Shown here piece after piece: positions 52,275 to 61,940 of a stretch of DNA of 64,000 nucleotides. This stretch comes from Flavobacterium franklandianum (GTDB lineage: Bacteria; Bacteroidota; Bacteroidia; Flavobacteriales; Flavobacteriaceae). The position numbers were made by a program, and so were the translations under genes. Position 1 is the stretch's first letter, and each line of letters opens with the position of its first letter. Below the pieces are notes generated by a model. That model did not search any database and was not told the origin of the DNA. It saw nothing but the letters and a program-made list of their open reading frames with translations. The stretch covers positions 62,001 to 126,000 of the forward strand of contig NZ_VJZR01000009.1 in assembly GCF_007097365.1 (NCBI RefSeq), written 5' to 3'.

Positions 52275-55040
52275 TTAATCCTCATTATCCATTCCTCTAT
52301 TTCTTGATCCTCGGGAACGATTTTCTTTTCCTCCAAAATTTCCTAATTTATATGCCAACGAAAACATTGCATAGCGTTTCAAAACGGTATTTTCTTCATC
52401 GCGAATAGTCGTTGGCGAAATGGTTCTGGTAGCACTTAGGTTTTGATTCAAAACGTCATAGACTTTTACTTTCAAAGTCATTTTTTTATCGAAAAATCCA
52501 TACGACAAACTTGTGTTCCATAAATAGAAATCTTTTTTGAAATCGTCCGAAATATTCGAATTGTAGGCATAACCAAAATCATTTCCGAAAATCCAATTTT
52601 TAGGCCAATAGTTGGTAGTTTGCAAATTGATTCTGTGCACCACATTCGAACTGGCTTTAAGGGATGAATTCGTATATCTGGACTCATTATAAGACAAATT
52701 ATACGAAGGTGCAATGGTAAGCAACTCGCCATAATCATAAGAAAAATAGACTCTTGGAGTAACCCCTAACGATTTTGCGTCATACAAAACAGTATTGGTA
52801 AATCCTTTGTCCAATGAATAGTTTCCACTTAGGCTCAATCCATAACGCAATACATGAGCTTCACTTTTTACAGTTTGATTCCAATTTCCTCCCAAGGATG
52901 TGGTGTATGTTCCAGAAACGTTTTTATAAGTTGTTGTTCTTTTTCCACTTTCATCATAAACCGAAGTCGAAACTACTTCGCTATTGAAAAAATCTCCTCG
53001 CATATACAAGTTATAACCTGAACGAGTTCGCATATCAAAATTCCTGTAATTGATGTTGACACTATTTTTTTCGTTTGGATTCAAATTTGGATTTCCTATA
53101 ATCGTATTTAATGGATTAGCCAAATTTCCTACTGACATCAATTGAGTTGAAGAAGGAAGGCTATTGGAATAATCGTATCTCAAAGTAAGGAATTTGGAGC
53201 GATCCAACTTATATCGTATTTGTGCTCTTCCATAAGGCAAAACATATTTTTGATTCAAATCGGTAATTTTATTAAGGTATAATGAATGATTGTCAAAATC
53301 AATAATTGATGTACTCGAATTCAAATTGAAAGTAAAATTGTTCTTTTCGAAAGTAATCCCCACTTTTGGAGTAATAGAATTTTGTCTAGAAGAGGTATAA
53401 TTCGTTTGCAAATCGTTTAGAGTAGAATACGATTGTGAAGTAGCATCATAATCGAATGTTTTAAGGTCGTTTATAGCATTCGACCAATCAAAATCAGAGC
53501 CAATTCGAACTCGTAATGAATCTGTTATGGGCTCTGTGTATTCAATATCGGCTGAATAAGAATCATATGTGTTCTGCGTTTTGCTGTTCTGATTTCTCTC
53601 ATCGTTGGGCTTATCACCTTGATAAAAAATTGTTTCCGATAGATTTTGTACATCCGAATCGCTATTGGAGTTATTATTAGTGAAAACAAAACTTAAATTA
53701 CGAGCTTTTCTTTCGAAAGCTTTGTTAAAATTTATTGAGTTTCCAAAATTTGTAGCTGTACTTTCTCTATACGATTTTGAGTTGTTTTCGTTTAAAGATT
53801 CCTCCTTTTCGTCTTTAGAAAAACTCGAAGATTCAGAATGACTATTCGAAAGAGTTTGATCGACTTTTGGAGTAACCACGATTCTCGTAGTGGGATTTAT
53901 TTTATGTTCAAATTCAAAATTCACTTTGTTTCCAGTATTTTCATTTCTTGATTTCGAATCAGATTCGGTAAAAATAGTTCCTGTAGGCAAGAAATTGGCC
54001 TGATTGGATTTGCTTTCGTTTTTGTTTACTGAATTCGAAAAATTATAACTTGCACTAGCTTCCAAATCTTTCAACCATTCATCGGAATAATTAAAGCCAA
54101 CCAGATTAGATTCTGTAATTCCCCTGCCTCCAGTGGCCCTTGTATCTCCTCTAGCATTTCTTCCGCCACCCATACTATCAAAGACTTCGTCTTGCGAAAA
54201 ACCTGTGGAATTGATATTATTGGCTGAGGCCAACAAACTAATTTTTTGTTTATTATCGAAAAAATTCACGATAAGACTGGCTTCATATCGATCATCGGTT
54301 CCATAACCACCCAAGAATTTTCCAAAATAACCTTTGTTTATCTTTTCGTCAATGGTCAAATTGATGCTGGAATAATCAGAACTAGACTCTTGTTTGGATA
54401 ACTCCTCTTTTTTGGTTTTCAAATCCGAAACTTGAACTTTACTTATCAAATCGGCAGGCAAATTTTTTAAAGCTACGGCTCCATCTTTATCAAAAAAAGC
54501 TTTGCCGTTTACTAAAAATTGCGTCACTTCTTTTCCGTTCACGGTTATTTTACCATCACTATCAACTTCAAATCCTGGCAATTGTTTCAACAAAATTTCG
54601 ACATTGGCATCTGGCCGAACCTTGAATGAAGAAGCATTAAACTCTAAAGTATCTTTTTTTACTCGAACTGGCGGCGCTTCACTTTTGATAACCACCTCAT
54701 TCAATTCTTTTGTATTTTGCAACAAATATACTTTTCCATAATCCTTGCTCTCTAAAAGTGTATTTTGCTCCTCAATATAAGGCTGGTACCCCATATAATT
54801 AACTTTTAAAAATACAGGCTTATCGTATTTTTTAATACTCATTTTAAAAACACCATTTTTATCTGTATTTACATACTCTATTACGGCAGAATCTTTGGCA
54901 CTTGAAAAATATACTGTAGCCAACTCAAGCGGAATTTGTGTATTAATATCATACACCGTTCCCTTAATAATAATTTCATTTTGGGCATTTGCAGAAAAAA
55001 AGAAAAGTAGCATCAATAAAAAGGAATAGATTTTAGGCAT
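52275..55040 (-). CDS. Outer-membrane beta-barrel protein with carboxypeptidase-like N-terminus (TonB-receptor-like)
   Basis: This 921-aa protein has a signal peptide (YSFLLMLLFFFSANA), a carboxypeptidase-regulatory-like domain (~22-105; KGTVYDINTQIPLELATVYF), a plug-like region (VEILLKQLPGFEVDSDGKIT, then VNGKEVTQFLVNGKAFFDKD) and a long Asn/Ser-rich barrel of the OMP_b-brl_3 type ending in an Arg/Gly/Asp tail. Such proteins resemble TonB receptors but often have no known ligand. The Spy-like gene follows it. Confidence 0.87.
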   Translation of the reverse strand: MPKIYSFLLMLLFFFSANAQNEIIIKGTVYDINTQIPLELATVYFSSAKDSAVIEYVNTDKNGVFKMSIKKYDKPVFLKVNYMGYQPYIEEQNTLLESKDYGKVYLLQNTKELNEVVIKSEAPPVRVKKDTLEFNASSFKVRPDANVEILLKQLPGFEVDSDGKITVNGKEVTQFLVNGKAFFDKDGAVALKNLPADLISKVQVSDLKTKKEELSKQESSSDYSSINLTIDEKINKGYFGKFLGGYGTDDRYEASLIVNFFDNKQKISLLASANNINSTGFSQDEVFDSMGGGRNARGDTRATGGRGITESNLVGFNYSDEWLKDLEASASYNFSNSVNKNESKSNQANFLPTGTIFTESDSKSRNENTGNKVNFEFEHKINPTTRIVVTPKVDQTLSNSHSESSSFSKDEKEESLNENNSKSYRESTATNFGNSINFNKAFERKARNLSFVFTNNNSNSDSDVQNLSETIFYQGDKPNDERNQNSKTQNTYDSYSADIEYTEPITDSLRVRIGSDFDWSNAINDLKTFDYDATSQSYSTLNDLQTNYTSSRQNSITPKVGITFEKNNFTFNLNSSTSIIDFDNHSLYLNKITDLNQKYVLPYGRAQIRYKLDRSKFLTLRYDYSNSLPSSTQLMSVGNLANPLNTIIGNPNLNPNEKNSVNINYRNFDMRTRSGYNLYMRGDFFNSEVVSTSVYDESGKRTTTYKNVSGTYTTSLGGNWNQTVKSEAHVLRYGLSLSGNYSLDKGFTNTVLYDAKSLGVTPRVYFSYDYGELLTIAPSYNLSYNESRYTNSSLKASSNVVHRINLQTTNYWPKNWIFGNDFGYAYNSNISDDFKKDFYLWNTSLSYGFFDKKMTLKVKVYDVLNQNLSATRTISPTTIRDEENTVLKRYAMFSLAYKLGNFGGKENRSRGSRNRGMDNED

Positions 55041-55134
55041 ATAATAATTCTTACATTAATTCATTAAGACTCAAAAATATTGCAATGGTTTAATAGTGTT
55101 TATAGATTTATCTTATTTTATAGAAAAAAGGCAT

Positions 55135-55170
55135 AAAAAAACCCCCAAATAGTGTCTAACTCTTTGGGGG
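55135..55170 (-). terminator. Rho-independent terminator of der
   Basis: CCCCCAAA (55142-55149) pairs with TTTGGGGG (55163-55170). The A-run at 55135-55140 is a T-run on the minus strand, ~25 nt past the der stop. Confidence 0.9.
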
Positions 55171-55194
55171 CAGTCTATTGCTCGGGATTTAGTT

Positions 55195-56505
55195 TTATTT
55201 TTCTCTAATATAAATATCGATTGGCACTCCTGAGAAGTCCCAGTTTTCTCTAATCTTGTTTTCGAGGTAACGTTTGTAAGGCTCCTTGACATATTGCGGC
55301 ATATTGGCAAAAAACACAAACTGTGGCGTAGCTGTTGGCAATTGCATACAATATTTAATTTTCACGTATTTCCCTTTGGTTGCTGGCGGCGGATAAGCTT
55401 CGATTACTTTCAACATAAATTCGTTGAATTTTGAAGTCGCAATTCTTTGTTTTCTATTTTCGAAAACCTGAACAGTTGCTTCCAATGCTTTCAACAAACG
55501 TTGTTTTGTGAGTGCCGAAACAAAAAGAATAGGCACATCGGTAAAAGGCATTAATTCTTCTCTAATTTTAGCTTCGTAATCCCGGGTTGACATCGTGTCT
55601 TTTTCGACTAAATCCCATTTGTTAACCAAAATCACTACTCCTTTTCTGTTTTTTTCGGCTAACCAAAAAATGCTTTGATCCTGTCCTTCAAATCCACGAG
55701 TGGCATCGATAATCAGGATGCAAATATCGGAGTATTCAATCGCACGAACGGAACGCATTACAGAGTAAAACTCCAAGTCTTCCTTTACTTTAGCTTTACG
55801 ACGAATTCCGGCAGTATCTACCAAGTTGAATTCAAATCCAAAACGGTCGAATTTGGTATCAATAGCATCACGAGTTGTACCCGCAATGTCTGTAACCATA
55901 AAGCGTTCTTTACCAATAAGTGCGTTTATAAAACTAGATTTTCCGGCATTTGGACGACCCACAACTGCAAAACGAGGCAACACTACTTCTTCTTGAACTG
56001 GTTCTGGCTTCACTGGAAAAGCATCAATTACTGCATCCAATAAATCTCCTGTTCCACTACCAGAAATACTGGCAAAAGTGTAAAAATCACCTAAACCAAG
56101 GTTGTAAAACTCAAGAGCATCCTTTTCACGCATTGAATTATCCACCTTATTTACAGCAAGTAAAACAGGCTTTTTTACCTTACGCAAAAGTCGGGCAACG
56201 ATATCATCCATTGGTGTAATGCCTTCTTCGACATCGACCACAAAAATAATTACGTCGGCTTCGTCAATGGCCAGTTCTACTTGTTTACGGATTTCGCCTT
56301 CAAAAACGTCATCTGATCCACGAACATAACCACCTGTATCAATCACAGAAAACTCTTTTCCGTTCCACTCGCTTTTACCATAGTTTCTATCTCGGGTCAC
56401 CCCAGATACTGAATCCACAATAGCTTCTCTTCTTTGTATCAGCCTATTAAAAAGGGTTGATTTCCCTACATTAGGTCTTCCTACTATCGCAACAATATTA
56501 TTCAT
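55195..56505 (-). CDS. der: Ribosome-assembly GTPase Der (EngA)
   Basis: This 436-aa protein has two tandem GTPase domains, [14 protein letters not shown] at the N-terminus and [14 protein letters not shown] near residue 183, each with DTGG/DTAG switch II and NKVD/NKWD, and a C-terminal KH-like domain. It helps mature the 50S subunit. Length is normal and the gene is intact, followed by a terminator. Another GTPase of ribosome assembly, era, lies 1.4 kb away on the same strand. Confidence 0.97.
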   Translation of the reverse strand: MNNIVAIVGRPNVGKSTLFNRLIQRREAIVDSVSGVTRDRNYGKSEWNGKEFSVIDTGGYVRGSDDVFEGEIRKQVELAIDEADVIIFVVDVEEGITPMDDIVARLLRKVKKPVLLAVNKVDNSMREKDALEFYNLGLGDFYTFASISGSGTGDLLDAVIDAFPVKPEPVQEEVVLPRFAVVGRPNAGKSSFINALIGKERFMVTDIAGTTRDAIDTKFDRFGFEFNLVDTAGIRRKAKVKEDLEFYSVMRSVRAIEYSDICILIIDATRGFEGQDQSIFWLAEKNRKGVVILVNKWDLVEKDTMSTRDYEAKIREELMPFTDVPILFVSALTKQRLLKALEATVQVFENRKQRIATSKFNEFMLKVIEAYPPPATKGKYVKIKYCMQLPTATPQFVFFANMPQYVKEPYKRYLENKIRENWDFSGVPIDIYIREK

Positions 56506-56700
56506 TTTTGTAAATTTTTAGCTTTCAAATTTCAAATTTTAGAATCTAGTTTCCTAAAATTCTATTACTTATAAATCCAAAATGCAGTATTTTAATTTTT
56601 TGCAAAGGTAGTGTTAAATCCCATACTATCAATTTTTTTACTATTTTGCAATGCAAATAATGATTCCTCTATAAAATGCGATTACTATTAAAATAATTTT

Positions 56701-56786
56701 GCCACAGATTTTACAGATTAACACAGATTTTTTATTTGAAATTTTCTTGTTCTAATTTTTCTGCGTGAATCCTTTTAATCTGTGGC
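56701..56786. repeat. GCCACAGATT...AATCTGTGGC inverted-repeat element
   Basis: GCCACAGATT (56701-56710) and its exact complement AATCTGTGGC (56777-56786) bound an 86-bp AT-rich element. Inside are further ACAGATT units. It occupies most of the useful sequence in the 314-bp gap between der and the next gene; the remainder of the gap shows only AT-rich DNA. It has no coding potential and resembles a non-autonomous mobile or palindromic repeat. Confidence 0.7.
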
Positions 56787-56819
56787 CAAAAAATAATTTC
56801 GAACCTAAAAACTGACGTT

Positions 56820-57332
56820 ATGGATACCAATAATGAAATCAGACTTCGCCTGCGTTTTTACAAAGATGTTCCCGAAAATATGGAATCCATCCGTCAAAAA
56901 TTCGAAAATTATAAAGTGACTTGCATCGAAGATTGTCATCTAAAGATCAAACACAATCATATTTGGATGAATATTCCCGAGGCAAAACGTGACTATTGGT
57001 CGCCACATTTGCATTTGGAATTAGAACCAAAAGATAATAACGAAACGCATATTCGTGGATTGTTTGGACCAGACCCCACTTTGTGGACACTTTTTATGTT
57101 TTTGCATTTTATGGTGGCGGGAATTTTTGTGATTTTCGCGGGTATCGCCTACTCTGACTATGTTTTGAAAAATTCGACAAGAATGGATTTTCTCGTAATG
57201 TTAATGATGGTTATCGTTTGGTTTTTGCTTTACTTCATCGCCAAACAAATACGGTATAAAGGCAATGGACAAATGAATGAATTGGAAAGAAAGTTTTTAG
57301 AGATTTTGGAATTAAAAGAGCAAACTTTATGA
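56820..57332 (+). CDS. Conserved hypothetical membrane protein
   Basis: This 170-aa protein has an N-terminal soluble part (~1-85; FENYKVTCIEDCHLKIKHNH, YWSPHLHLELE) and two transmembrane helices (TLFMFLHFMVAGIFVIFAGI and FLVMLMMVIVWFLLYFIA) with a short cytoplasmic tail. I know it only as an uncharacterised Flavobacterial family. The stop overlaps the start of the toxin remnant (ATGA). Confidence 0.7.
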   Translation: MDTNNEIRLRLRFYKDVPENMESIRQKFENYKVTCIEDCHLKIKHNHIWMNIPEAKRDYWSPHLHLELEPKDNNETHIRGLFGPDPTLWTLFMFLHFMVAGIFVIFAGIAYSDYVLKNSTRMDFLVMLMMVIVWFLLYFIAKQIRYKGNGQMNELERKFLEILELKEQTL

Positions 57333-57630
57333 AAATTATTTGGACAGCAACTGTTTTAGAAAGTTATGAAGAAATTCTAAATTATATTAGCCACAAATTC
57401 ACAATGAAAGAAACAGTAGATTTCATTGACAAAACAGAGAAGCTATTCTGCTAATTATTTCAAATAATTTTGAAGTGGGAAGCCAGCATAAAGAAACCCA
57501 ATACCGCAAATTTTTAATTGCAAAACAAAATTACTTATTTTACAAAATCGAAAACCAAACTATTTATTTGTCGGTATTTTGGAACAATGCAAAAAACCCA
57601 ATAGGCTTAAACACGATACTTCGAACGTAA
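57329..57630 (+). pseudogene. Frameshifted RelE/ParE-family toxin
   Basis: From ATG 57329 the first frame gives MKIIWTATVLESYEEILNYI and DFIDKTE, the usual N-terminal half of a ParE/RelE toxin, then stops at 57452-57454. After a one-base shift near 57430-57450 the other frame gives the C-terminal half (NFEVGSQHKETQYRKFLIAK, YLFYKIENQTIYLSVFWNNA) to a stop at 57628-57630. A single-base deletion in GAGAAGCT would explain it. Its 3' end overlaps the convergent antitoxin-like gene by 24 nt. It is probably inactive. Confidence 0.75.
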
Positions 57631-57906
57631 TTTTACCATAACCTCTTCATTGTCAAAAACTCTTCCTGACTGAATGTCTTCCTCACTTTTTTGAAGTTTT
57701 TGCAATAAAACTTCTTCTGGAAAAAGCAATTCTGTGATTTTTTTTATTTCTTGAGAGGTAAAGTTATTCTCTTTTAATTTGCGATAATACGTAGCATTTT
57801 TCAAATTCAAGTTTTGAATGAAATATTCCGCCTTGTAATAGGATTTGCTCACTAAATCAGGTAAACTAGAAACGTAATTATCATATTCTTCTACTAATTG
57901 TATCAT
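57607..57906 (-). CDS. Antitoxin-like protein, convergent to the broken toxin
   Basis: This 99-aa protein has a helix-turn-helix-like middle (LKNATYYRKLKENNFTSQEI) and an acidic C-terminus (SEEDIQSGRVFDNEEVMVKL) of the kind that binds RelE/ParE toxins. Such genes normally precede the toxin on the same strand. Here they face tail-to-tail and overlap by 24 nt. The frame is intact, so the antitoxin may be kept after toxin loss, or may answer another toxin. It lies 42 nt before the era gene's 3' end. Confidence 0.6.
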   Translation of the reverse strand: MIQLVEEYDNYVSSLPDLVSKSYYKAEYFIQNLNLKNATYYRKLKENNFTSQEIKKITELLFPEEVLLQKLQKSEEDIQSGRVFDNEEVMVKLRSKYRV

Positions 57907-57947
57907 AATATGAGATTTTTTAATGGAAAAATATTTGGAGTCATAAC

Positions 57948-58829
57948 CTACTGATTATACCCAAACCTTTTCAACATATTAGCATTGCTTCTCCAGTTTT
58001 TATTGACTTTTACAACCAATTCGATGTGAATTTGTTTTCCGAAAAATTTCTCTAAATCGGCGCGAGATTCCATTCCTACTTGTTTCAAAGCTGCTCCTTT
58101 GTGGCCAATGATGATTCCCTTTTGAGTTTCGCGTTCCACCATAATCAGGGAACGAATTCGGATGATGTTTTCGTCTTCGAAAAATTCTTCGGTTACGATT
58201 TCGACAGCATATGGAATTTCTTTACTGTAATTCAACAAGATTTTCTCGCGAATGGTTTCGTTTACGAAGAAACGTTCCGGTTTGTCGGTCAATTGATCTT
58301 TTGGATAATACGCTGGTGATTCTGGCAACAATTCGATTATTCTTTGGAAAACTTCGGGAACGTTGAAGTTTTGCAAAGCGGATATTGGATAAATCTCGGC
58401 ATTGGGAACTTTCTCCGTCCAGAAGGCAACTTGGGTTTCTAATTGTTCTTGATTGGAATTATCAATTTTGTTCAACAACAACAAAACTGGAATGGTAGAA
58501 TGGATAATTTTATTGAAAAAAGCTTCGTCTTTGAGTTCTTGTTCGCCAATTTCGACCATATAAATCAAGATATCGGCATCTTCAAACGCAGATTTTACAA
58601 AGTTCATCATCGATTCCTGCATTTCGTAAGCGGGTTTGATGATGCCTGGCGTATCAGACAAAATCAATTGAAAATCTTCGCCGTTTACTATACCCAAAAT
58701 TCTATGTCGGGTGGTTTGTGCTTTTGATGTGATGATGGATAATCTTTCGCCAACGAAGGCATTCATCAAAGTGGATTTCCCCACGTTTGGATTTCCTATG
58801 ATATTTACAAAACCTGCTTTATGTGCCAT
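57948..58829 (-). CDS. era: GTPase Era
   Basis: This 293-aa protein has a GTPase domain ([23 protein letters not shown]) and a C-terminal KH domain with GHKGAALKQVGMESR. It binds the 3' end of 16S rRNA during 30S assembly. Length matches the family. Confidence 0.97.
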   Translation of the reverse strand: MAHKAGFVNIIGNPNVGKSTLMNAFVGERLSIITSKAQTTRHRILGIVNGEDFQLILSDTPGIIKPAYEMQESMMNFVKSAFEDADILIYMVEIGEQELKDEAFFNKIIHSTIPVLLLLNKIDNSNQEQLETQVAFWTEKVPNAEIYPISALQNFNVPEVFQRIIELLPESPAYYPKDQLTDKPERFFVNETIREKILLNYSKEIPYAVEIVTEEFFEDENIIRIRSLIMVERETQKGIIIGHKGAALKQVGMESRADLEKFFGKQIHIELVVKVNKNWRSNANMLKRFGYNQ

Positions 58830-58849
58830 AACATTATTTTTATAATTAT

Positions 58850-58881
58850 AAAAAAGCCACTCTTTTCAGAATGGCTTTTTC
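58850..58881 (-). terminator. Rho-independent terminator of the gal operon
   Basis: AAAAAGCCA pairs with TGGCTTTTT around a loop near 58865. On the minus strand it lies ~100 nt after the galM stop, ahead of the era start. Confidence 0.8.
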
Positions 58882-58977
58882 AATTGCTATTCGTAAAGAA
58901 TATCAACCCGATAGGTTGTTTTTCGGCTACAAATGTACAATGGATTCTACTATTTACAACATAAAATCTATGCTACT

Positions 58978-60042
58978 TTATTTGACTTCAAATTTATAAA
59001 ATGTAGTTTGGATATAAGTATCATTAGGATTCAATACTGTACACGGGAAATCTTCGTGGTTTGGAGAATCTGGAAAATGCTGTGTTTCAAGACAAAAACC
59101 TGAACGAGTTGGATAGGATTTTGCCTCTTTTCCGTTTTTTATATTCAAATAATTACCCGAATAAAATTGCACCCCGGGTTCTGTAGTAAATACGTGCAAC
59201 TGAATCCCTGTCGAAGCTTCTGAAACAGTTGCTGCGTGGCTTAACGCATCGCTTTCTTTATTTAATACCCAATTATGATCGTATCCAATTCCTTGAATTA
59301 ATTCAACATAATCGTCATTGATACGTTCTCCAATTTTGTGAGCAATTCTAAAATCCATTGGAGTGTTTAACACGCTACGGATTTCTCCTGTTGGAATTGC
59401 ACCAGCATCGGTTGGTGTAAAATAATCAGCATTTAGACTCAAATCGTGAGAAGTTATTGTTCCTTCACCAGCTCCTTTCAAATTGAAATAAGCGTGATTT
59501 GTAAGATTAAGAACTGTTTTAGCATCTGTTACTGCACTATATTCTATTTTTATTTCATTGTCATTGGTCAAAGTATAGATTACTTTTACCTGTAAATTTC
59601 CTGGATACCCTTCCTCACCATCCATTGAAAGATAGTTTAATTCAAGGGATTCTTCTGCCATTTCATTCAAAAAGGCAGAGGCTTTCCAAACCACTTTATC
59701 GAAGCCTTTCTGCCCACCGTGAAGAGCATTTGGATCATTGTTTACAAATAATGAATACTCTTTAGCGTCTAAAATAAATTTTCCGTTGGCAATTCTGTTG
59801 GCATAACGCCCGGCAACAGCTCCCATATAATAGTCGTCTTTTTGATAATCATCTATTGAATCATAACCTAAAATAACGTCTATGCCAGATGTACCTACTG
59901 GAATAATAAAAGACACTATTCGTGCGCCAAAATTGGTGATTTGACAAATAAATCCGTTCTTGTTTTTTAAACAAAAAAGAGAAACTTCTTGATTATCGAT
60001 TATTTTATTGAATTTTTCTACAGGTAGAATTATATTTTTCAT
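58978..60042 (-). CDS. galM: Aldose 1-epimerase (galactose mutarotase)
   Basis: From ATG 60042 the protein is 354 aa; the TTG start 27 nt upstream is less likely. Motifs of galactose mutarotase are present: GAVAGRYANRIANGKF (substrate Arg), LHGGQKGFDKVVW, LTNHAYFNLKG (catalytic His) and the late Glu in CLETQHFPDSPNH. It interconverts alpha- and beta-galactose for the Leloir pathway. It is downstream of the SGLT symporter and galE-galT on the same strand. Confidence 0.95.
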   Translation of the reverse strand: MKNIILPVEKFNKIIDNQEVSLFCLKNKNGFICQITNFGARIVSFIIPVGTSGIDVILGYDSIDDYQKDDYYMGAVAGRYANRIANGKFILDAKEYSLFVNNDPNALHGGQKGFDKVVWKASAFLNEMAEESLELNYLSMDGEEGYPGNLQVKVIYTLTNDNEIKIEYSAVTDAKTVLNLTNHAYFNLKGAGEGTITSHDLSLNADYFTPTDAGAIPTGEIRSVLNTPMDFRIAHKIGERINDDYVELIQGIGYDHNWVLNKESDALSHAATVSEASTGIQLHVFTTEPGVQFYSGNYLNIKNGKEAKSYPTRSGFCLETQHFPDSPNHEDFPCTVLNPNDTYIQTTFYKFEVK

Positions 60043-60108
60043 GTTTATTTTTTTAACTATGTCTTTCAAATAGCATTATGAATCTTGCAATATGCAATAA
60101 AAAAAACT

Positions 60109-60141
60109 TCAGAGATTATAATCACTCCGAAGTTTTTTTAT
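60109..60141 (-). terminator. Terminator between the SGLT symporter and galM
   Basis: ACTTC-GAG and CTC-GAAGT pair around ATTATAATCA with an A/T-run on both sides (60100-60141). It lies ~40 nt beyond the symporter stop on the minus strand, so galM may have its own promoter or be reached by read-through. Confidence 0.7.
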
Positions 60142-60179
60142 TAAATTATACAAACTAATTTCATTAGTTATAGATTATT

Positions 60180-61868
60180 CTACCAGAAAATTGAATATAA
60201 AGCAACTAGAACTCCACAGATAATTAGTGATCCAGCTAAAAAGGCATTATTTACCTTGAACATAGAGGAATCTATTTCTAATCCTTTAGATTTTACGCCA
60301 CGTTTATCGTCAATTAAACTAATAATAACCATAACAGCCACACAGATTACGAATACAAATCCCATACGATCTAAAAATGGAATTTCATAAATACTTGTTC
60401 CATCTTCTTGAGGAACTAAAGCAGAAAAACCCGTTGAATGTAAAAATTCTAAATTCATCATTTTAGGCAAGAACTTAAATATGACTGACAAAATAAAACC
60501 TCCAATAGTGGCAAACATAGCGGCATTTGAACTTGTTTTTTTCCAAAAGAACCCTAGTATAAACATCGCAAAAATACCTGGACTTACAAATCCGGTGTAC
60601 TCCTGAATAAATTCAAAACCACCTTTTTTATCAATTCCTAAGTGCGGAGCAATAACAACTGCTAATAGCATGGCAACAATAACGGCTATTTTACCCACTT
60701 GAACCATTTTCTTTTCACTAGCATCTATATCAATTTTTTTCTTATAAATATCCAATGTAAAAATAGTTGAGATGCTGTTTACTTTTCCTGCCAGAGAGGC
60801 TACAACTGCTGCAGTAAGCGCTGCAAATGACAATCCTTTTAAACCAACTGGCAATAAATTTAACAAAACAGGATAAGAACGATCTGGGTTCAAGACACCA
60901 TCAGGCCCAAGCATTTCTGTTTGCAAACCTCCTTTTGTATATATTACATAAGCTGCAATTCCGGGTAAAACTACTATAACAGGCATCAATAGTTTCAAAA
61001 ATGCAGCAAATAAAATACCGCTTCTTGCCGTTTTCAAATCAGCTCCTAACGCTCTCTGAGTAATGTATTGGTTACAACCCCAATAATTTAAATTTACAAT
61101 CCACATTCCTCCAAGCAATACGGTAAGTCCTGGTAAACTTGGAAAGTTTGGGCTGTCTTTTTCAAATATCATGTGAAAGTGATCACCTGATTGATCCATC
61201 ATATAGTTAAATCCTTGAACCATTCCGTGTTGCCCATTTAATTCAGCTACTTTATCTAACGCTAAATAGGTAGTCACTAAACCTCCAAAAATCAAGAAGA
61301 CTACTTGAATAACATCGGTGTAACCAATAACTTTCATCCCTCCTAACGAAATAATAATGGCAAAAAATGCTAATCCATACATACACAAATCAAGGTTGAT
61401 TCCAGAAATTCCGTTAATTGCTAATGCACCAAGGTAAAGTATAGAGGTTAAATTTACAATTACATACAATAACAACCAGAAAACAGCCATAATCATGGCG
61501 ATATCACCGTTGTATCTTTGATGAAGAAATTGAGGCATCGTGTATATTTTATTCTTTAGATAAACAGGAATAAAAAATACCGCTACAATAATCAAGGTTA
61601 AGGCTGCCATCCATTCATAGGTTGCAATAGCTAAACCCATTTTAAATCCATTTCCAGACATAGCAATAAATTGCTCCGAAGAAATGTTTGAAGCAATTAG
61701 GGATGTTCCAATAGCCCACCAAGTTAGTGATCCTTCAGCTAAAAAGTAATCATGAGAAGCAGTATGAGAAGCAGTTTGTTTTCGTTTGTATATCCAATAG
61801 CCATAGCCAGATACTATAAAAAAGTAAACAAGAAAGACTAAGTAGTCTGCAGTTTGTAATGTATTCAT
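60180..61868 (-). CDS. Sodium/sugar symporter (SGLT family)
   Basis: This 562-aa protein has about 14 transmembrane segments of the solute:sodium symporter family. Features include SLTWWAIGTSLIASNISSEQ at the substrate/Na+ site, MPQFLHQRYNGDIA, GCNQYITQRALGA and the SLAGKVNSISTIFTLDIYKK helix. It matches the Vibrio galactose symporter vSGLT class. Its position between galE and galM points to galactose or a related sugar. Confidence 0.93.
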   Translation of the reverse strand: MNTLQTADYLVFLVYFFIVSGYGYWIYKRKQTASHTASHDYFLAEGSLTWWAIGTSLIASNISSEQFIAMSGNGFKMGLAIATYEWMAALTLIIVAVFFIPVYLKNKIYTMPQFLHQRYNGDIAMIMAVFWLLLYVIVNLTSILYLGALAINGISGINLDLCMYGLAFFAIIISLGGMKVIGYTDVIQVVFLIFGGLVTTYLALDKVAELNGQHGMVQGFNYMMDQSGDHFHMIFEKDSPNFPSLPGLTVLLGGMWIVNLNYWGCNQYITQRALGADLKTARSGILFAAFLKLLMPVIVVLPGIAAYVIYTKGGLQTEMLGPDGVLNPDRSYPVLLNLLPVGLKGLSFAALTAAVVASLAGKVNSISTIFTLDIYKKKIDIDASEKKMVQVGKIAVIVAMLLAVVIAPHLGIDKKGGFEFIQEYTGFVSPGIFAMFILGFFWKKTSSNAAMFATIGGFILSVIFKFLPKMMNLEFLHSTGFSALVPQEDGTSIYEIPFLDRMGFVFVICVAVMVIISLIDDKRGVKSKGLEIDSSMFKVNNAFLAGSLIICGVLVALYSIFW

Positions 61869-61940
61869 AATTTTTTGTTTTGTTGGTTTTTAATTTTGGT
61901 TAATCCTATAAATATTTATACTAATAAATTCTCTTACAGC

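Noticed and set aside
52202..52336. Extended N-terminus of the second Spy-like protein
   Set aside because: It would place 45 residues before a clear signal peptide and overlap the preceding beta-barrel gene.
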